This document shows, piece after piece, positions 35,679 to 46,766 of a DNA stretch of 64,000 nt. Numbering within the stretch: position 1 is the stretch's first letter; each line of letters begins with the position of its first letter. The notes under the pieces are model-generated. The model was not told the DNA's origin. It saw only the letters and a program-made list of their open reading frames with translations, and made no database searches. The stretch lies in the NCBI GenBank assembly GCA_964019135.1, contig OZ025248.1, positions 17,553,574 through 17,617,573 on the forward strand. Direction: 5' to 3'. The translations under genes were made by a program, and so were the position numbers. The stretch comes from Arenicola marina. Lineage: Eukaryota; Annelida; Polychaeta; Arenicolidae.

Positions 35679-38056
35679 ACCATGGCTCCGTCCATGCTCC
35701 CCACCCATGGCTCCGTTCCTGCTCCCCAACCATGGCTCCGTCCATGCTCCCCAACCATGGCTCCGTCCCTGCTCCCCAACCATGGCTCCGTCCCTGCTCC
35801 TCAACCATGGCTCCGTCCCAGCTCCGCAACAATGGCTCCGTTCCTGCTCCCCAACCATGGCTCCGTCCCTGCTTCCACTCATGGCTCCGTCCCTGCTCCC
35901 CAACCATGGCTCCGCCCCTGCTCTCCAACCATGGCTCCGTCCCTGCTCCGCAACCATGGCTCCGTCCCTGCTCCCCAACCATGGCTCCGCCCCTGCTTCC
36001 ACTCATGGCTCCGTCCCTGCTCCCCAACCATGGCTCCGCCCCTGCTCTCCAACCATGGCTCCGTCCCTGCTCCGCAACCATGGCTCCGTCCCTGCTCCCC
36101 AATCATGGCTCCGCCCCTGCTTCCACTCATGGCTCCGTCCCTGCTCCCCAACCATGGCTCCGCCCCTGCTCTCCAACCATGGCTCGGTCCCTGCTCCGCA
36201 ACCATGACTCCGTCCCTGCTCCCCAACCATGGTTCCGTCCATGCTCCCCAACCATGGCTCCGTCCCTGCTCCCCAACCATGGCTCCGTCCCTGCTCCTCA
36301 ACCATGGCTCCGTCCCAGCTCCGCAACAATGGCTCCGTTCCTGCTCCCCAACCATGGCTCCGTCCCTGCTCCCCAACCAGGGCTCCGCCCCTGCTCGCCA
36401 ATCATGGCTCCGCCCCTGCTTCCACTCATGGCCTCGTCCCTGCTCCCCAACCATGGCTCCGTCCCTGCTCCGCAACCATGGCTCCGCCCCTGCTCCCCAA
36501 TCATGGCTCCGCCCCTGCTTCCACTCATGGCTCCGTCCCTGCTCCCCAACCATGGCTCCGCCCCTGCTCTCCAACCATGGCTCCGTCCCTGCTCCGCAAC
36601 CATGGCTCCGTCCCTGCTCCCCAACCATGGCTCCGCCCCTGCTTCCACTCATGGCTCCGTCCCTGCTCCCCAACCATGGCTCCGCCCCTGCTCTCCAACC
36701 ATGGCTCCGTCCCTGCTCCGCAACCATGGCTCCGTCCCTGCTCCCCAATCATGGCTCCGCCCCTGCTTCCACTCATGGCTCCGTCCCTGCTCCCCAACCA
36801 TGGCTCCGCCCCTGCTCTCCAACCACGGCTCCGTCCCTGCTCCGCAACCATGACTCCGTCCCTGCTCCCCAACCATGGTTCCGTCCCTGCTCCCCAACCA
36901 TGGCTCCGTCCCTGCTCCCCAACCATCGCTGCGTCCCTGCTCCCCAATCATGGCTCCGTCCCAGCTCCCCAACCATGGCTCCGTCCCTGCTCCCCAACCA
37001 TGGCTCGACCCCTGATCCCCAACCATGTCTCCGCCTCTACTTTCCAACCATGGCTCCGCCTCTGCTCCCAATCATGGCTCCGTCCCTGCTCCCAACCATA
37101 GCTCCGCCCCTGCTCCCCAACTTTGGCTCCGTCCCTTCTCCCCAACCATGGCTCCGCCCCTGCTTTCCAACCATGGCTCCGCCCCTGCTTCCAATCATGG
37201 CTCCGTCCCTGCTCCCCAATCATGGCTCCGTCCCTGCTCCCCAACCATGGCTCCGTCCCTGCTCCCCAACCATGACTCCGCCCCTGATAATACCCACTCA
37301 TGGCTCCGCCCTTGATCCCCAACCATGGCGCCGCCTCTGATCCACAACCATGGCTTCGCCCCTGATCCCCAAATATGGCTCCGTCCCTGCTCCCCCACAA
37401 TGGCTCCGTCCCTGTTCCACAACCATGGCTCCGCTCCTGCTCCCCAACCAAAGCTCCTCCCCTGCTTCCCAACCATGGCTCCGCCCCTGCTTCCCAATCA
37501 TGGCTCCGCCCCTGCTCCCAACCATGGCTCCGCCCCTGCTCCCCAATCATGGCTCCGCCCCTGCTCCCCAATCATGGCTCGGCCCCTGCTCCCCAACCAT
37601 GGCTCCGCCCCTGCTCCCCAACCATGGCTCCGCCCCGGATCCCCAACCATGGCTTCGCCCCTGATCCCCAACCATGGCTCCGTCCCTGATCCCCAACCAT
37701 GACTCCACCTCTGCTCCCCAATCATGGCTCGGCCCCTGCTCCCCAACCATGGCTCCGCCCCTGATCCCCAACCATGGCTCCGCCCCTGATCCCCAACCAT
37801 GGCTCCGCCCCTGCTCCCCAACCATGGCTCCGCCCCTGCTCCCCAATCATGGCTCGGCCCCTGCTCCCCGATCATGGCTCCACCCCTGCTCCCCAACCAT
37901 GACTCCGCTCCTGCTCCCCAACCATGGCTCCGCCTCTGATCCCACTCATGGCTCGGCCCCGGTTCCCCAATCATGGCTCCGCCCCTCCTGCGCAGCCATG
38001 GTTCCGCTTCTGAACCCCGATTTGGACTCCGCCCTTAATCCCTACTCATGGCTCTG
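35679..38056. repeat. 25-bp minisatellite with a 124-bp higher-order unit
   Basis: About 95 copies of a 25-bp unit containing CCAACCATGGCTCCG and CCCTGCTCC. A 24-bp variant (TTCCACTCATGG) recurs at 35873, 35997, 36121, 36420, 36519, 36643 and 36767; most spacings are 124 bp (four 25-bp units plus one of 24). A larger block repeats with an offset of about 497 bp (35732 and 36229). Units become more divergent right of about 36950 (GATCCCC, GGTTCCC). Because 25 is not divisible by 3, each frame reads the unit in all three phases; the 601-codon frame at 35535-37340 and long minus frames arise from the lack of stop triplets. Confidence 0.97.
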
Positions 38057-38285
38057 AATTAACCGCCTACTACTGTTATACGAGCCGCTAAACCCGGCGA
38101 GACTGTTGCTTAGGTAAGGATGCACATTGTTTTCTGCGTTTGATTGTTGTGGTTAAAGCGAGGGAGGCAATCCATATAAACCAGCTACACCAAGGTTTTA
38201 TAATGATGCGGCATTGATCCATATCTTTGATCTTTTAAATTTGATGTTACTGTTTATTTTGCTCTAATATCATTTCGCCCCCCAG

Positions 38286-38609
38286 ACCCACTGCGAGATC
38301 GCACCCAACGACCGGCGAGACGTGATCGACTATGCTGGCGGCTCTAGGGACAGGACAGTGGAAAACTGTCCACTGGAAGTCCCACTGACCGCTGGCAGTA
38401 ATTGTCCGGATAGTCGTCAGGCGAACGCCGGTGTCTCAACAGTATTACTTACCGCCCCCCCCGCCCCACGCCGAACCCACGCTCCACACACCCAGCACTT
38501 AAGAGTACTAACGTCGATCTCCTTCCTGTCTGCTAAGGATGACGACGTGCCGTCACCGCTCGCCATGCCACCGGAAGAGGTTTACACCGGGCGACCGGGG
38601 CGTAATTGA
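38286..38609 (+). pseudogene. Possible decayed trefoil (P-type) domain exon
   Basis: A pyrimidine-rich stretch ending TTTCGCCCCCCAG (AG at 38284-38285) is followed by 107 open codons. The start reads T-H-C-E-I-A-P-N-D-R-R-D, then V-I-D-Y-A-G-G. Trefoil domains typically begin C-x-[IV]-x-P-x-x-R-x-D-C-G-[FY]-P-G; here the first Cys, Pro, Arg, Asp, Tyr and Gly fit. The DCG cysteine is missing, and the CC pair expected near the domain end is absent (only NCP and NCPD follow). I read it as a decayed or chance trefoil-like exon. No strong donor was found. The later residues are proline-rich and unassigned. Confidence 0.25.
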
Positions 38610-39470
38610 ACGTATCCAGCTGACCGCCATATCAGATTGGCATTACACGTCCCACGCTCGTCCCATATTATTAATGCTCATGACCTGCATTACCCAACAA
38701 GAAATGAATGTCGTCCTACCTGGCTGATCGGGTATTCTACAGCTTTCTTCAGATTTAAATGTCTGTGAATGTCGTGGCTCGACTCTCAATCAGTCTGTTT
38801 CTTTGGCAGAACTGCTATCTGGACAGAAGCCGATCCCTGCAGTAAAGCCTACACGTCTAGGCAAGTGGGCGGCCATTCTATATGGCGCAGACACCACCCT
38901 TTCTTCGCCATCAGTGCCCCAGAGAGCAATTTCCTACCGGGTGGAGGGTGCAATATGTAGACTTATAGAAAAACCCTTTGATCTATGGTCATTAAGCTTG
39001 TTGTTAAGCTTACAGATAAAGCACATAGAATGAGTTTTTTAATGCGTATTTGTTGCATTAAATTCTTCGCATTAGTGAATGATTAGAAAACGTGTATGCT
39101 AAAAGCGTTCGTCGCATTGAAGCCATCACATACTAATCTATGTCCATCAGAAAGAAGATGTACGTTATCATGCGACATTTATCTAACTATGACCATCGAC
39201 CGGTTCTGTATGTTGGATTGATTATCTCAACGTTATCGCTGTGCCAACCTAGCACATTAGAACCTTGCCGCATTAGTAATATAGCTTTGCCATACCGGTG
39301 CTTCTGCAATCTTACAACCTATTGTTCGCCATTAAACGATTCCTTGTAAGACAAGTTCAAACGATACATCGAATAAAGGAATACAGGCTGTTTCGTGTTT
39401 CATTAGTTTAGAGACAGTTTCCCAGGGGGTCATCTGATCACCTCTGTAACTGCCTCGCACACTCTAATCG
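38610..39470. other. Unassigned sequence with one splice-acceptor-like site
   Basis: A strong acceptor-like tract (CAGTCTGTTTCTTTGGCAG, ending 38809) precedes two overlapping open frames of about 50 and 75 codons, neither with a recognisable domain. Nothing else was identified. Confidence 0.4.
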
Positions 39471-39774
39471 CCGGGGTGGGGGGCACTACATGTGATTAGG
39501 ACTGTACATATGTGCCGCCCAAATGACCCCAAAGCCCGAATCAGAAATCTACAATTTCTCTCGACGTGCCCATCTGGGACTGATTTTTTTTCTTCAAAAT
39601 TGCAGTTCTTGACTATATAGTCCAGTTGATATCGAAAGTGCCCTTTTAACCAAAACATTCTCTCTCAATGACCACAAAATCACGCAATTTTCATTCTTCT
39701 CCAAATGCTCTCTATGGCATGGGCGGCACACCCCCACCACTGATGTAATGTAGTGCCCCACCTCCCCTTACCGG
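39471..39774. mobile_element. Decayed inverted-repeat element (about 300 bp)
   Basis: The left end CCGGGGTGGGGGGCACTAC and right end GTAGTGCCCCACCTCCCC (then TTACCGG) are inverted with an 8-base interruption. GTGCCGCCCA inside the left arm (39512-39521) has its inverted match TGGGCGGCAC on the right (39720-39729). Arms are about 50 bp and imperfect. No coding capacity. Interpreted as an old nonautonomous element; target duplications are not visible. Confidence 0.4.
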
Positions 39775-42700
39775 GGTCTATAATCTGTGGTTCTTTCATA
39801 ATGACGACTAATAGAAGTGCATCAAAAGCCATGCCACCCACGCTTACATGGAGATGGTCGGACCTGGCTCTCAGACATACATCAATCAGCATCTAACAGC
39901 CGTGGAACAGCCAGACACCATATTATATGGATATAGCGGCTACATCACCAATGGCCTGCCACGTTCAGCTATTTAGATGACCTATTTTAAGACATCGTCT
40001 TTCGCAGAAGGCCGGATGCCAACCAGCCAGCCAACTATTTAGAGCGTTATCTATTCGCCCCTTCCAAACTCTACCTCTTCTAGAAGAGCACCTGCCATGC
40101 GATCGTTTCGCCTATTTTCTTCCTGGAAGACCTCTTCTGCTCTTCCGCCCGGGTAGTTGAAAGAGAGAAGAGGTAGAGGCGATTCCAACATGGCGGAAGC
40201 TAACTATGCAATATTCGCTCAGTGTGTTCAAATAGGTTTAAGGGGGAAATACATGAATAAAACAACGTATAAAATGATGTGAACCATATGTAACGTAGCC
40301 TTATTTTGTTATTTGAAAGGCATGTGCGGGGTATATGAGGATCCACATATGTAGTTACTCTTGTATCTGTCTGTTAATTTTAGGCGATAATATATGGATG
40401 TTTGCGATAATTTGTGAGCAATAAGTGAGTTTCCGTTCACCATCTTGGAACTACTCTTCCAACTCGTCACACGCGATCGATTAATCGTTCATATTCTCTA
40501 TTCTTGGACGAGCTCTTCTCTTGTTGGAAGAGTTGAATCTATTAGACTCTAAGGCAGCTATGTGGTGCCATCTTGTAATTCAACGCGGAGTGGTGTGGAT
40601 TATACATTAGCATCTCTTCAATCCCCGGTGCCAACCGAAGGCTCTCTCCATGTGCTTTATTGAAATATAACCTAACGAAAACGTGAGCCATCAGTAAATA
40701 TCAAGACGAAAATGGAATATCTGAACACTGACATCAGGAAGTGTAACATATCTTACTGTTCAAACTATGAATACATTAGTAAAGGACATGGTAAGTAGTG
40801 TTTACAGGAACGGTTTTATTTACTGCTCTAAATTCAATGTTAGATGTGACAATGTCAGGCTTCTGTGGGCTTCTTAACCGTTATCACATAGGCCTAATCC
40901 TTTTTCTTCTACAAATTCATTGATTCAGTTCATATATACAGGATATGTTCACATCTTCTGTTCATCGATATCCACGTAGCTTTCTTGAGTTTTCATACAT
41001 CTTCCATACCAGGTACAGCTGATATATCCTTATTTGTTGACATCGTCATTGTCCTGATACCGTGATTTTACGTAAAATATAAATAAACACATAAATATTC
41101 TAAATTGCACAGTTACTCATATTAATCACCACCCAAGTAATACATGGGCTTACTGAACACAAATTCATAACCAAAACTATATTTACATCGTTATTATACT
41201 TTACTTGTAATGAGCTGTCATCATAAATCATGTTTATCACTCTGATTAATACACATTCATTCCATCTATGCAGCCATCCATCAATTCGTCCTTCCTGTCT
41301 TCCTAAACAACAGTCAACACTCGCTCATTCTTCTGTTTACGTTTGGCTTTGCTTACATTTGAGGGCATAGCAACCTTTCATTCTCAAACTAGGTGGCTCC
41401 CATGGATCTTACCCCGACAACAGATGGCGACACCACCAATAGTTAACATTCACACTTATAACCTCACTAGATGGCGCCACCACAACTGTTTGGCGCTTAC
41501 ATGAAGTGTTTAAATTCACACGATGAGCCATGTCATGGTCTCGTACAAAGAAGGAGTTTAACTGCCAAAGGTCTGATCCCCGCACAACTCAGGGGGCAAG
41601 GCAGGGGGCAGCAATATGCCAGATCATAATCACTTAAATGGTTCGTATGTGTGCATGAGTTCTTCCAGTCGTTCACGTTGAAAAGATTAAGTCTGTTTTT
41701 CACATGTCCTCACGCTACAAGTTGCTCTTTTTGCAGAATGATGTACTCGCTCCAAAAACCTGTTTTCATATGTATTGTACCGTACCCACAATTGTACTTT
41801 TGTGCAGTACCGTAACCCACATGTTGTCTGCTGATCCATACAACGACACGAATACTTGCTTCCTGGTTCCCTAGCCCCGGATGCTGTAATTTTACAAGTT
41901 TTTACAAGTCGCGTTATCAATCGAAACCTCCACTCATAAGGACCTCCCATTTGGAAGTGGCCAGCGGCCGTATTTATAATCGCCACTTAGGCTACGCTAC
42001 CAGACTTAGCGCCAAGTGGAAGATTTGTCGAGCAATTATCGGGTTCAAAGCACAAAAGTAGTCACTCAAAAAGTGGATTTTCTTACATAAGAAAGTGCTA
42101 AAATTGCATTGAAGAGAATTTTTTCATCATAAACACCAGCACAACGAGCTGGTGAGGCTAAGATGAAAACGCTCTTTTCGTGCGTAAGTTACGAGGGGAT
42201 TATGAATACGGCCCCAGGGCCGATCCGGGGCCCACGCCCCCACCCCAACATACCCATTTACAGACCAATGTTCACTTTTATTATCATAATATTAGGTAAA
42301 TTATCATATTTTACATAGGTATAATGCATAGATTATTCAACCCATCGCTCGTTGTTCAGAAATAAATGAGATCAAGGGCTACAAACCAAGTGGTCGCTCG
42401 CAAACGACAATTTTTCATGTCAGATACAGTTCACAATCGCTTTCAAATTATCTTCCTCGGTAAAAACGCGACAACCACAATTTTGGTATGTAAAAACACA
42501 ACATGGATTTTTATGCATTACGAATTCTAACAGATTAAAGCAACTGTCATCAACATAAAAAAATGAGTGACGGCACCGGGAGTGAAGGCTAAGGACCGCT
42601 AGTGCACCAGCGCCGCCTAGCGAATGGCTTCTTTTCGAGTCTGCTATTACAGCGGCGTCCTATTTGTCATAGCTACATGTGACAATGTTAAGAGCCACAG

Positions 42701-43468
42701 ATTCGTTCAGTGAGTGACAGCGACAGGTTATTGCCTTACGAGATGTCATATCCGGCCCAAAGGTGACATAAAACAGCTAGTGCGATATCTTTTTGTCTGT
42801 AAGTATTCCCGGATGTTGATAATTGCTTGAGGCAGGCCATCGCCAACCAATACCCTCTCCCCAATACCAGAGTCCCATGGCGTGGTCCGGACGTATTCTT
42901 CCCCATTACATGGTATATTGTGTTATTGCGCGTAGGAGGTAAAACGGCCGCCATTGGATGGATGTCGTGGGCGGACTGTCGGGTAATTCCTTGACATCGT
43001 TCCCCATGTCCTCCCCTGTATTATCCTCGCATGATTGCCGTCTCATCGCATGCGACCTTTTCAGGTGGGAGAGGGGGCGGGGGGAGGGTGATATTACCGT
43101 CATTGTGGAGTGGGCCAACAGCCAGGTATTTATGGCCTGTTTGACGTTGCAGCGACGTCGAAATCGTTAGCTGTAATGTGGTCGTATTTTGGTTGTTTTG
43201 CAATGACATGCGACGTCGTCATGTTGTGTGGGCGTGGAACAACAAGCTTAATTCGCCTGGTGACACTGCAGATCGTCGGCTTTATTCGCTGCTGCTTTGT
43301 GTTTGAGCATAGCCACAATGAATGGAACCGCCGACTCGTGACGTCCCTTGCAAGTAGTTTGCAATTGTGGGTCATTGAAGTCTATGGTTTAAATAAGCGG
43401 TGTGTGTGTGGCGGTGGGGGGGGGGCGAAGTGGAGTGCGGGGGACCCCGAAGTGGACTATGTCGATAT
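39775..43468. other. Unassigned sequence
   Basis: No complete gene recognised. Besides the exon candidate at 40712-40790, there is a weakly paired region at 40069-40545 with several GAAGAG/CTCTTC motifs, and G10 at 43416-43425. A 99-codon minus frame at 41687-41986 has no domain. Confidence 0.45.
40712..40790 (+). CDS. Weak candidate first coding exon, THAP-like start (partial)
   Basis: An ATG in good context (GACGAAAATGG), the first in its frame after an upstream stop, opens 26 codons plus one base ending exactly at CATG/GTAAGTAG, a near-ideal donor (GT at 40791). The residues include R-K-C-N-I-S-Y-C-S-N-Y-E-Y. THAP zinc fingers start near the protein N-terminus with C-x(2-4)-C, often followed by SNY-like residues, so C-x4-C-S-N-Y fits. 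The later C-x2-H half and the conserved Trp, Pro and Phe would lie in another exon, which I could not find downstream. Chance is a real alternative. Confidence 0.2.
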
Positions 43469-43520
43469 GGGGTACCCAAGGGGTACACGCAAGGGGTGCA
43501 CACAAGGAGTACACACAATG
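43469..43520. repeat. Short left block of the 13-bp repeat
   Basis: About four degenerate units of the GGGGTACACNCAA type directly before the first 36-bp block. The junction ATGGAGTTGTTATCTATGG is repeated, as ATGGTGTTGTTATCTATGG, where the large 13-bp block meets the second 36-bp block near 44694. Confidence 0.85.
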
Positions 43521-43530
43521 GAGTTGTTAT

Positions 43531-43950
43531 CTATGGTCGTGACAGCCGGCGCGATCCACCATTGTCTGATTGTCGTGACAACCGGCGCCATCCACCATTG
43601 TGTGACGTTCGTGACAGCCGGCGCCATCCACCATTGTGTCATGGTCGGAACAGCCGGCGCCATCCACCATTGTCTGATAGTCGTGACAGCCGGCGCCCTT
43701 TCCCATTGTCTGATGGTCGTGACAGCCGACGAAATTCCACCAGTTTGCGATGGTTGTGACAGCCGGCGCCATCCACCATTGTGTGATGGTCGTGACAGCC
43801 GGCGCCATCCACCATTGTGTGATGGTCGTGATAGCCGGCGCCTCCCAGCATTATGTGATGGTCGTGACAGCCGACGAGATTCTACCATTTTGCGATGGTC
43901 GTGACAGCCGGCGCCATCCACCATTGTGTGATGGTCGTGACAGCCGGTGC
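43531..43950. repeat. 36-bp minisatellite, left block
   Basis: About 12 units containing GTCGTGACAGCCGGCGCC and ATCCACCATTGTGTGATG. A variant reads GACGAAATTCCACCA. Because 36 is divisible by 3, long frames form on both strands. Confidence 0.95.
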
Positions 43951-44692
43951 CAAGAGGTACACCCAAGAGATACACCCAAGGGGTACATCCAAGAGGTGCA
44001 CACAAGGGGTACACCCAAGGGGTACACGCAAGGGGTGCACACACGGGGTACACCCAAGGGGTACACCCAAGGAGTACACCCAAGGGGTACACGCAAGGGG
44101 TGCACACAAGGGGTGCACACAAGGGGTACACCCAAGGGGTGCACACATGGGGTACACCCAAGGGGTACACCCAAGGAGTACACCCAAGGGGTACACACAA
44201 GGGGTGCACACAAGGGGTGCACACAAGGGGTACACCCAAGGGGTGCACACACGGGGTACACCCAAGGGGTACACCCAAGGAGTACACCCAAGGGGTGCAC
44301 ACAAGGGGTGCACACAAGGGGTGCACACAAGGGGTACACCCAAGGGGTACACGCAAGGGGTGCACACAAGGGGTACATCCAAGAGGTGCATCCAAGGGGT
44401 ACACACAAGGGGTGCACACAAGGGGTACACACAAGGGGTGCACCCAAGGGGTACACACAAGGGGTGCACACAAGGGGTGCACACAAGGGGTGCACACAAG
44501 GGATGCACCCAAGGGGTACACACAAGGGGTGCACACAAGGGGTGCACACAAGGGGTGCACACAAGGGGTACACGCAAGGGGTACACACAAGGGGTACACG
44601 CAAGGGGTACACGCAAGGGGTACACACAAGGGGTACACGCAAGGGGTGCACACAAGAGATACACCCAAGGGGTACACCCAAGGGGTACACCT
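43951..44692. repeat. 13-bp minisatellite inside the 36-bp array
   Basis: About 57 units of CAAGGGGTACACC or CAAGGGGTGCACA. The two types are interspersed and blocks of them recur, such as the stretches starting near 44031 and 44147. Both ends abut 36-bp units. The top strand has a GGGG run every 13 bases. The 460-codon minus frame (43457-44839) and 341-codon plus frame (43947-44972) that cross it are period artefacts. Confidence 0.97.
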
Positions 44693-44702
44693 AATGGTGT
44701 TG

Positions 44703-45802
44703 TTATCTATGGTCGTGACAGCCGGTGCGATCCACCATTGTCTGATTGTCGTGACAACCAGCGCCATCCACCATTGTGCGACGTTCGTGACAGCCTGCGC
44801 CATCCACCATTGTGTCATGGTCGGAAGAGCCGGCGCCATCCACCATTGTATGATGGTCGCGACAGCCGACGAAGTTCCACCATTGTGTCATGGTCGTGAC
44901 CGCCGGCGCCCTTTCCCATTGTCTGATGGTCGTGACAGCCGACGAAATTCCACTATTTTGCGATGGTCGTGACAGTCGGCGCCATCCACTATTGTATGAT
45001 GGTCGCGACAGCCGGCCCCAGCCACCATTATGTGATAGTCGTGACAGCCGGCGCCATCCACCATTGTGTGATCGTCGTGACAGCAGGCGCCATCCACTAT
45101 TGTGTGATGGTCGGGACAGCCGACAAAATTCCACCATTGTGTGATGGTCGTGACAGCCGACGAAATTCCACCATTTTGCGATCGTCGTGACAGCCGGGGC
45201 CATCCACCATGGTGTGATGGTCGTGACAGCCGACGCCATCCACCATTGTCTGATGGTCGTGAGAGCCGACGAAATTCCACCATTGTGTGATGGTCGTGAC
45301 ACCCGACGAGATTCCACCATATTTGCGATGATCGTGACAGCCGGCGCCATCCACCATTTTGTGATGGTCGCGACAGCCGGCGCCGTCCACCATTTTGCGA
45401 TGATCGGGACAGCCGGCGCCATCCGCCATTGTGTGATGGTCGTGACAGCCTGCCCCATCCACCATTGTGTGATGGTCGTGACAGCCGGCGCCAGCCACCA
45501 TTGTGTGATGGTCGTGACAGCCGGCGCCGTCCACCATTTTGCGATGATCGTGACAGCCGGCGCCATCCGCCATTGTGTGATGGTCGTGACAGCCGGCGCC
45601 AGCCACCATCGTGTGATGGTCGCGACAGCCGGCGCCGTCCACTATTCTGTGATGGTCGTGACAGCCGGCGCCATCCTCCAGTGTGTGATGGTCGTGACAG
45701 CCGGCGCCATTCACCATTGTGTGATGGTCGTGACAGCCGGCGCCATCCACCAGTGTGTGATGGTCGTGACAGCCGGCGCCATCCATCATTGCGTGATGGT
45801 GG
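44703..45802. repeat. 36-bp minisatellite, right block
   Basis: About 30 units of the same 36-bp type as 43531-43950. The first units closely match the first units of the left block in order, starting GTTGTTATCTATGGTCGTGA in both, which shows that the composite of 13-bp plus 36-bp sequence was duplicated. Units become more uniform (GGCGCCATCCACCATTGTG) to the right. Confidence 0.95.
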
Positions 45803-46686
45803 GATGAGGAGTCAACGCGAACAGGGTTCCTTCCCCTCTCGCATGGATTCAGATACTGACCCTTGGCTTTGGCGGTCGTGAACCAACTGTGTGACGACGG
45901 CGCCGCGTGACTACATTGATAAATATCGGGTTTCTTGTCGTTTCCGTTAAGGCAAACAAATTAACCGCCAGACATTTGCGCCGACAGGGAGGAGGAGTTG
46001 ACCTTGATGTACTGTGGCTAGGCCTTTTTGCCTCAGCGAAGCAAAGTATTCTCTATGTAGGTGCTTTCACTGAGCATTGCGTGGCCAAGCCCACCGCAGC
46101 GCCACCCGACGGTTGGGGTGTGGTTGTTTATTTACGTCGTTAACTGGTGCATTTTTTTGGTAACGCCATAACATATAATATCGACCCCAGAAGTGGCCAA
46201 GAGCTTTCTCGTTGGTTCCATGTGGTGGGAGTGCGTGCCCGTCGGCTGGAGTTTGATACCTTGCTTGCAACATCCTTTCCTCACCCCTTACCACCCCCTC
46301 ACCCCCACCCCCCCCCCCCCCCCCCCGAGCCCGGCTTCAGTTGTTTTCTAGCATATATAAAACTCAACACCTCTTTCCGAGAAGCTTCGTGGCACCTCTC
46401 AACCCCAACGACTGGGTTTCTCGTCAGAGGGCGCTCAACTAAACCAACAATCCCTAGATCTGCCTCGCGCCAAATTTTACCGTCATCGCTATCCTTCATG
46501 CGCAGAAATTGGAAATGAGTCATGTGTAAAGAATACTCCATTTGGTGGCTGCTGCCAAGCCTTCACCGTACTTCTGTAAACTATACGTACTTAATTTTGC
46601 AAATGGAATCGAATTCTACTGTGGCTTGCCGTCAGTCTGAGTTCAGCGACATCTGTTGGGAGACGCGCTCTCTCCTCCGCCAGAAC
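45803..46686. other. Unassigned sequence
   Basis: No gene recognised. Contains C19 at 46308-46326 followed, about 28 bp on, by a TATA-like TATATAAAA (46354-46362) with no supporting evidence of transcription. Confidence 0.5.
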
Positions 46687-46766
46687 GCCCGCACCCGCAC
46701 CCGCACCCGCACCTGCACCCGCACCCGCACCCGCACCCGCACCCGCACCCGCACCCGCACCTGCAC
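46687..46766. repeat. Hexamer repeat (CACCCG)n
   Basis: About 13 copies of the hexamer, interrupted by CACCTG variants. In one plus-strand frame it encodes Arg-Thr repeats, a composition artefact. Confidence 0.95.

Noticed and set aside
35535..37340. 601-codon proline-rich protein
   Set aside because: Produced by the 25-bp array; the peptide cycles through three phases of the same DNA unit, and minus-strand frames of similar kind coexist.
40069..40545. Foldback transposon with GAAGAG/CTCTTC ends
   Set aside because: Inverted pairing is scattered and weak; the ends cannot be defined and chance matches of the short motifs explain much of it.
46354..46362. Core promoter with TATATAAAA after C19
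   Set aside because: A single TATA-like match in AT-containing sequence with no gene or initiator; not supportable as a promoter.
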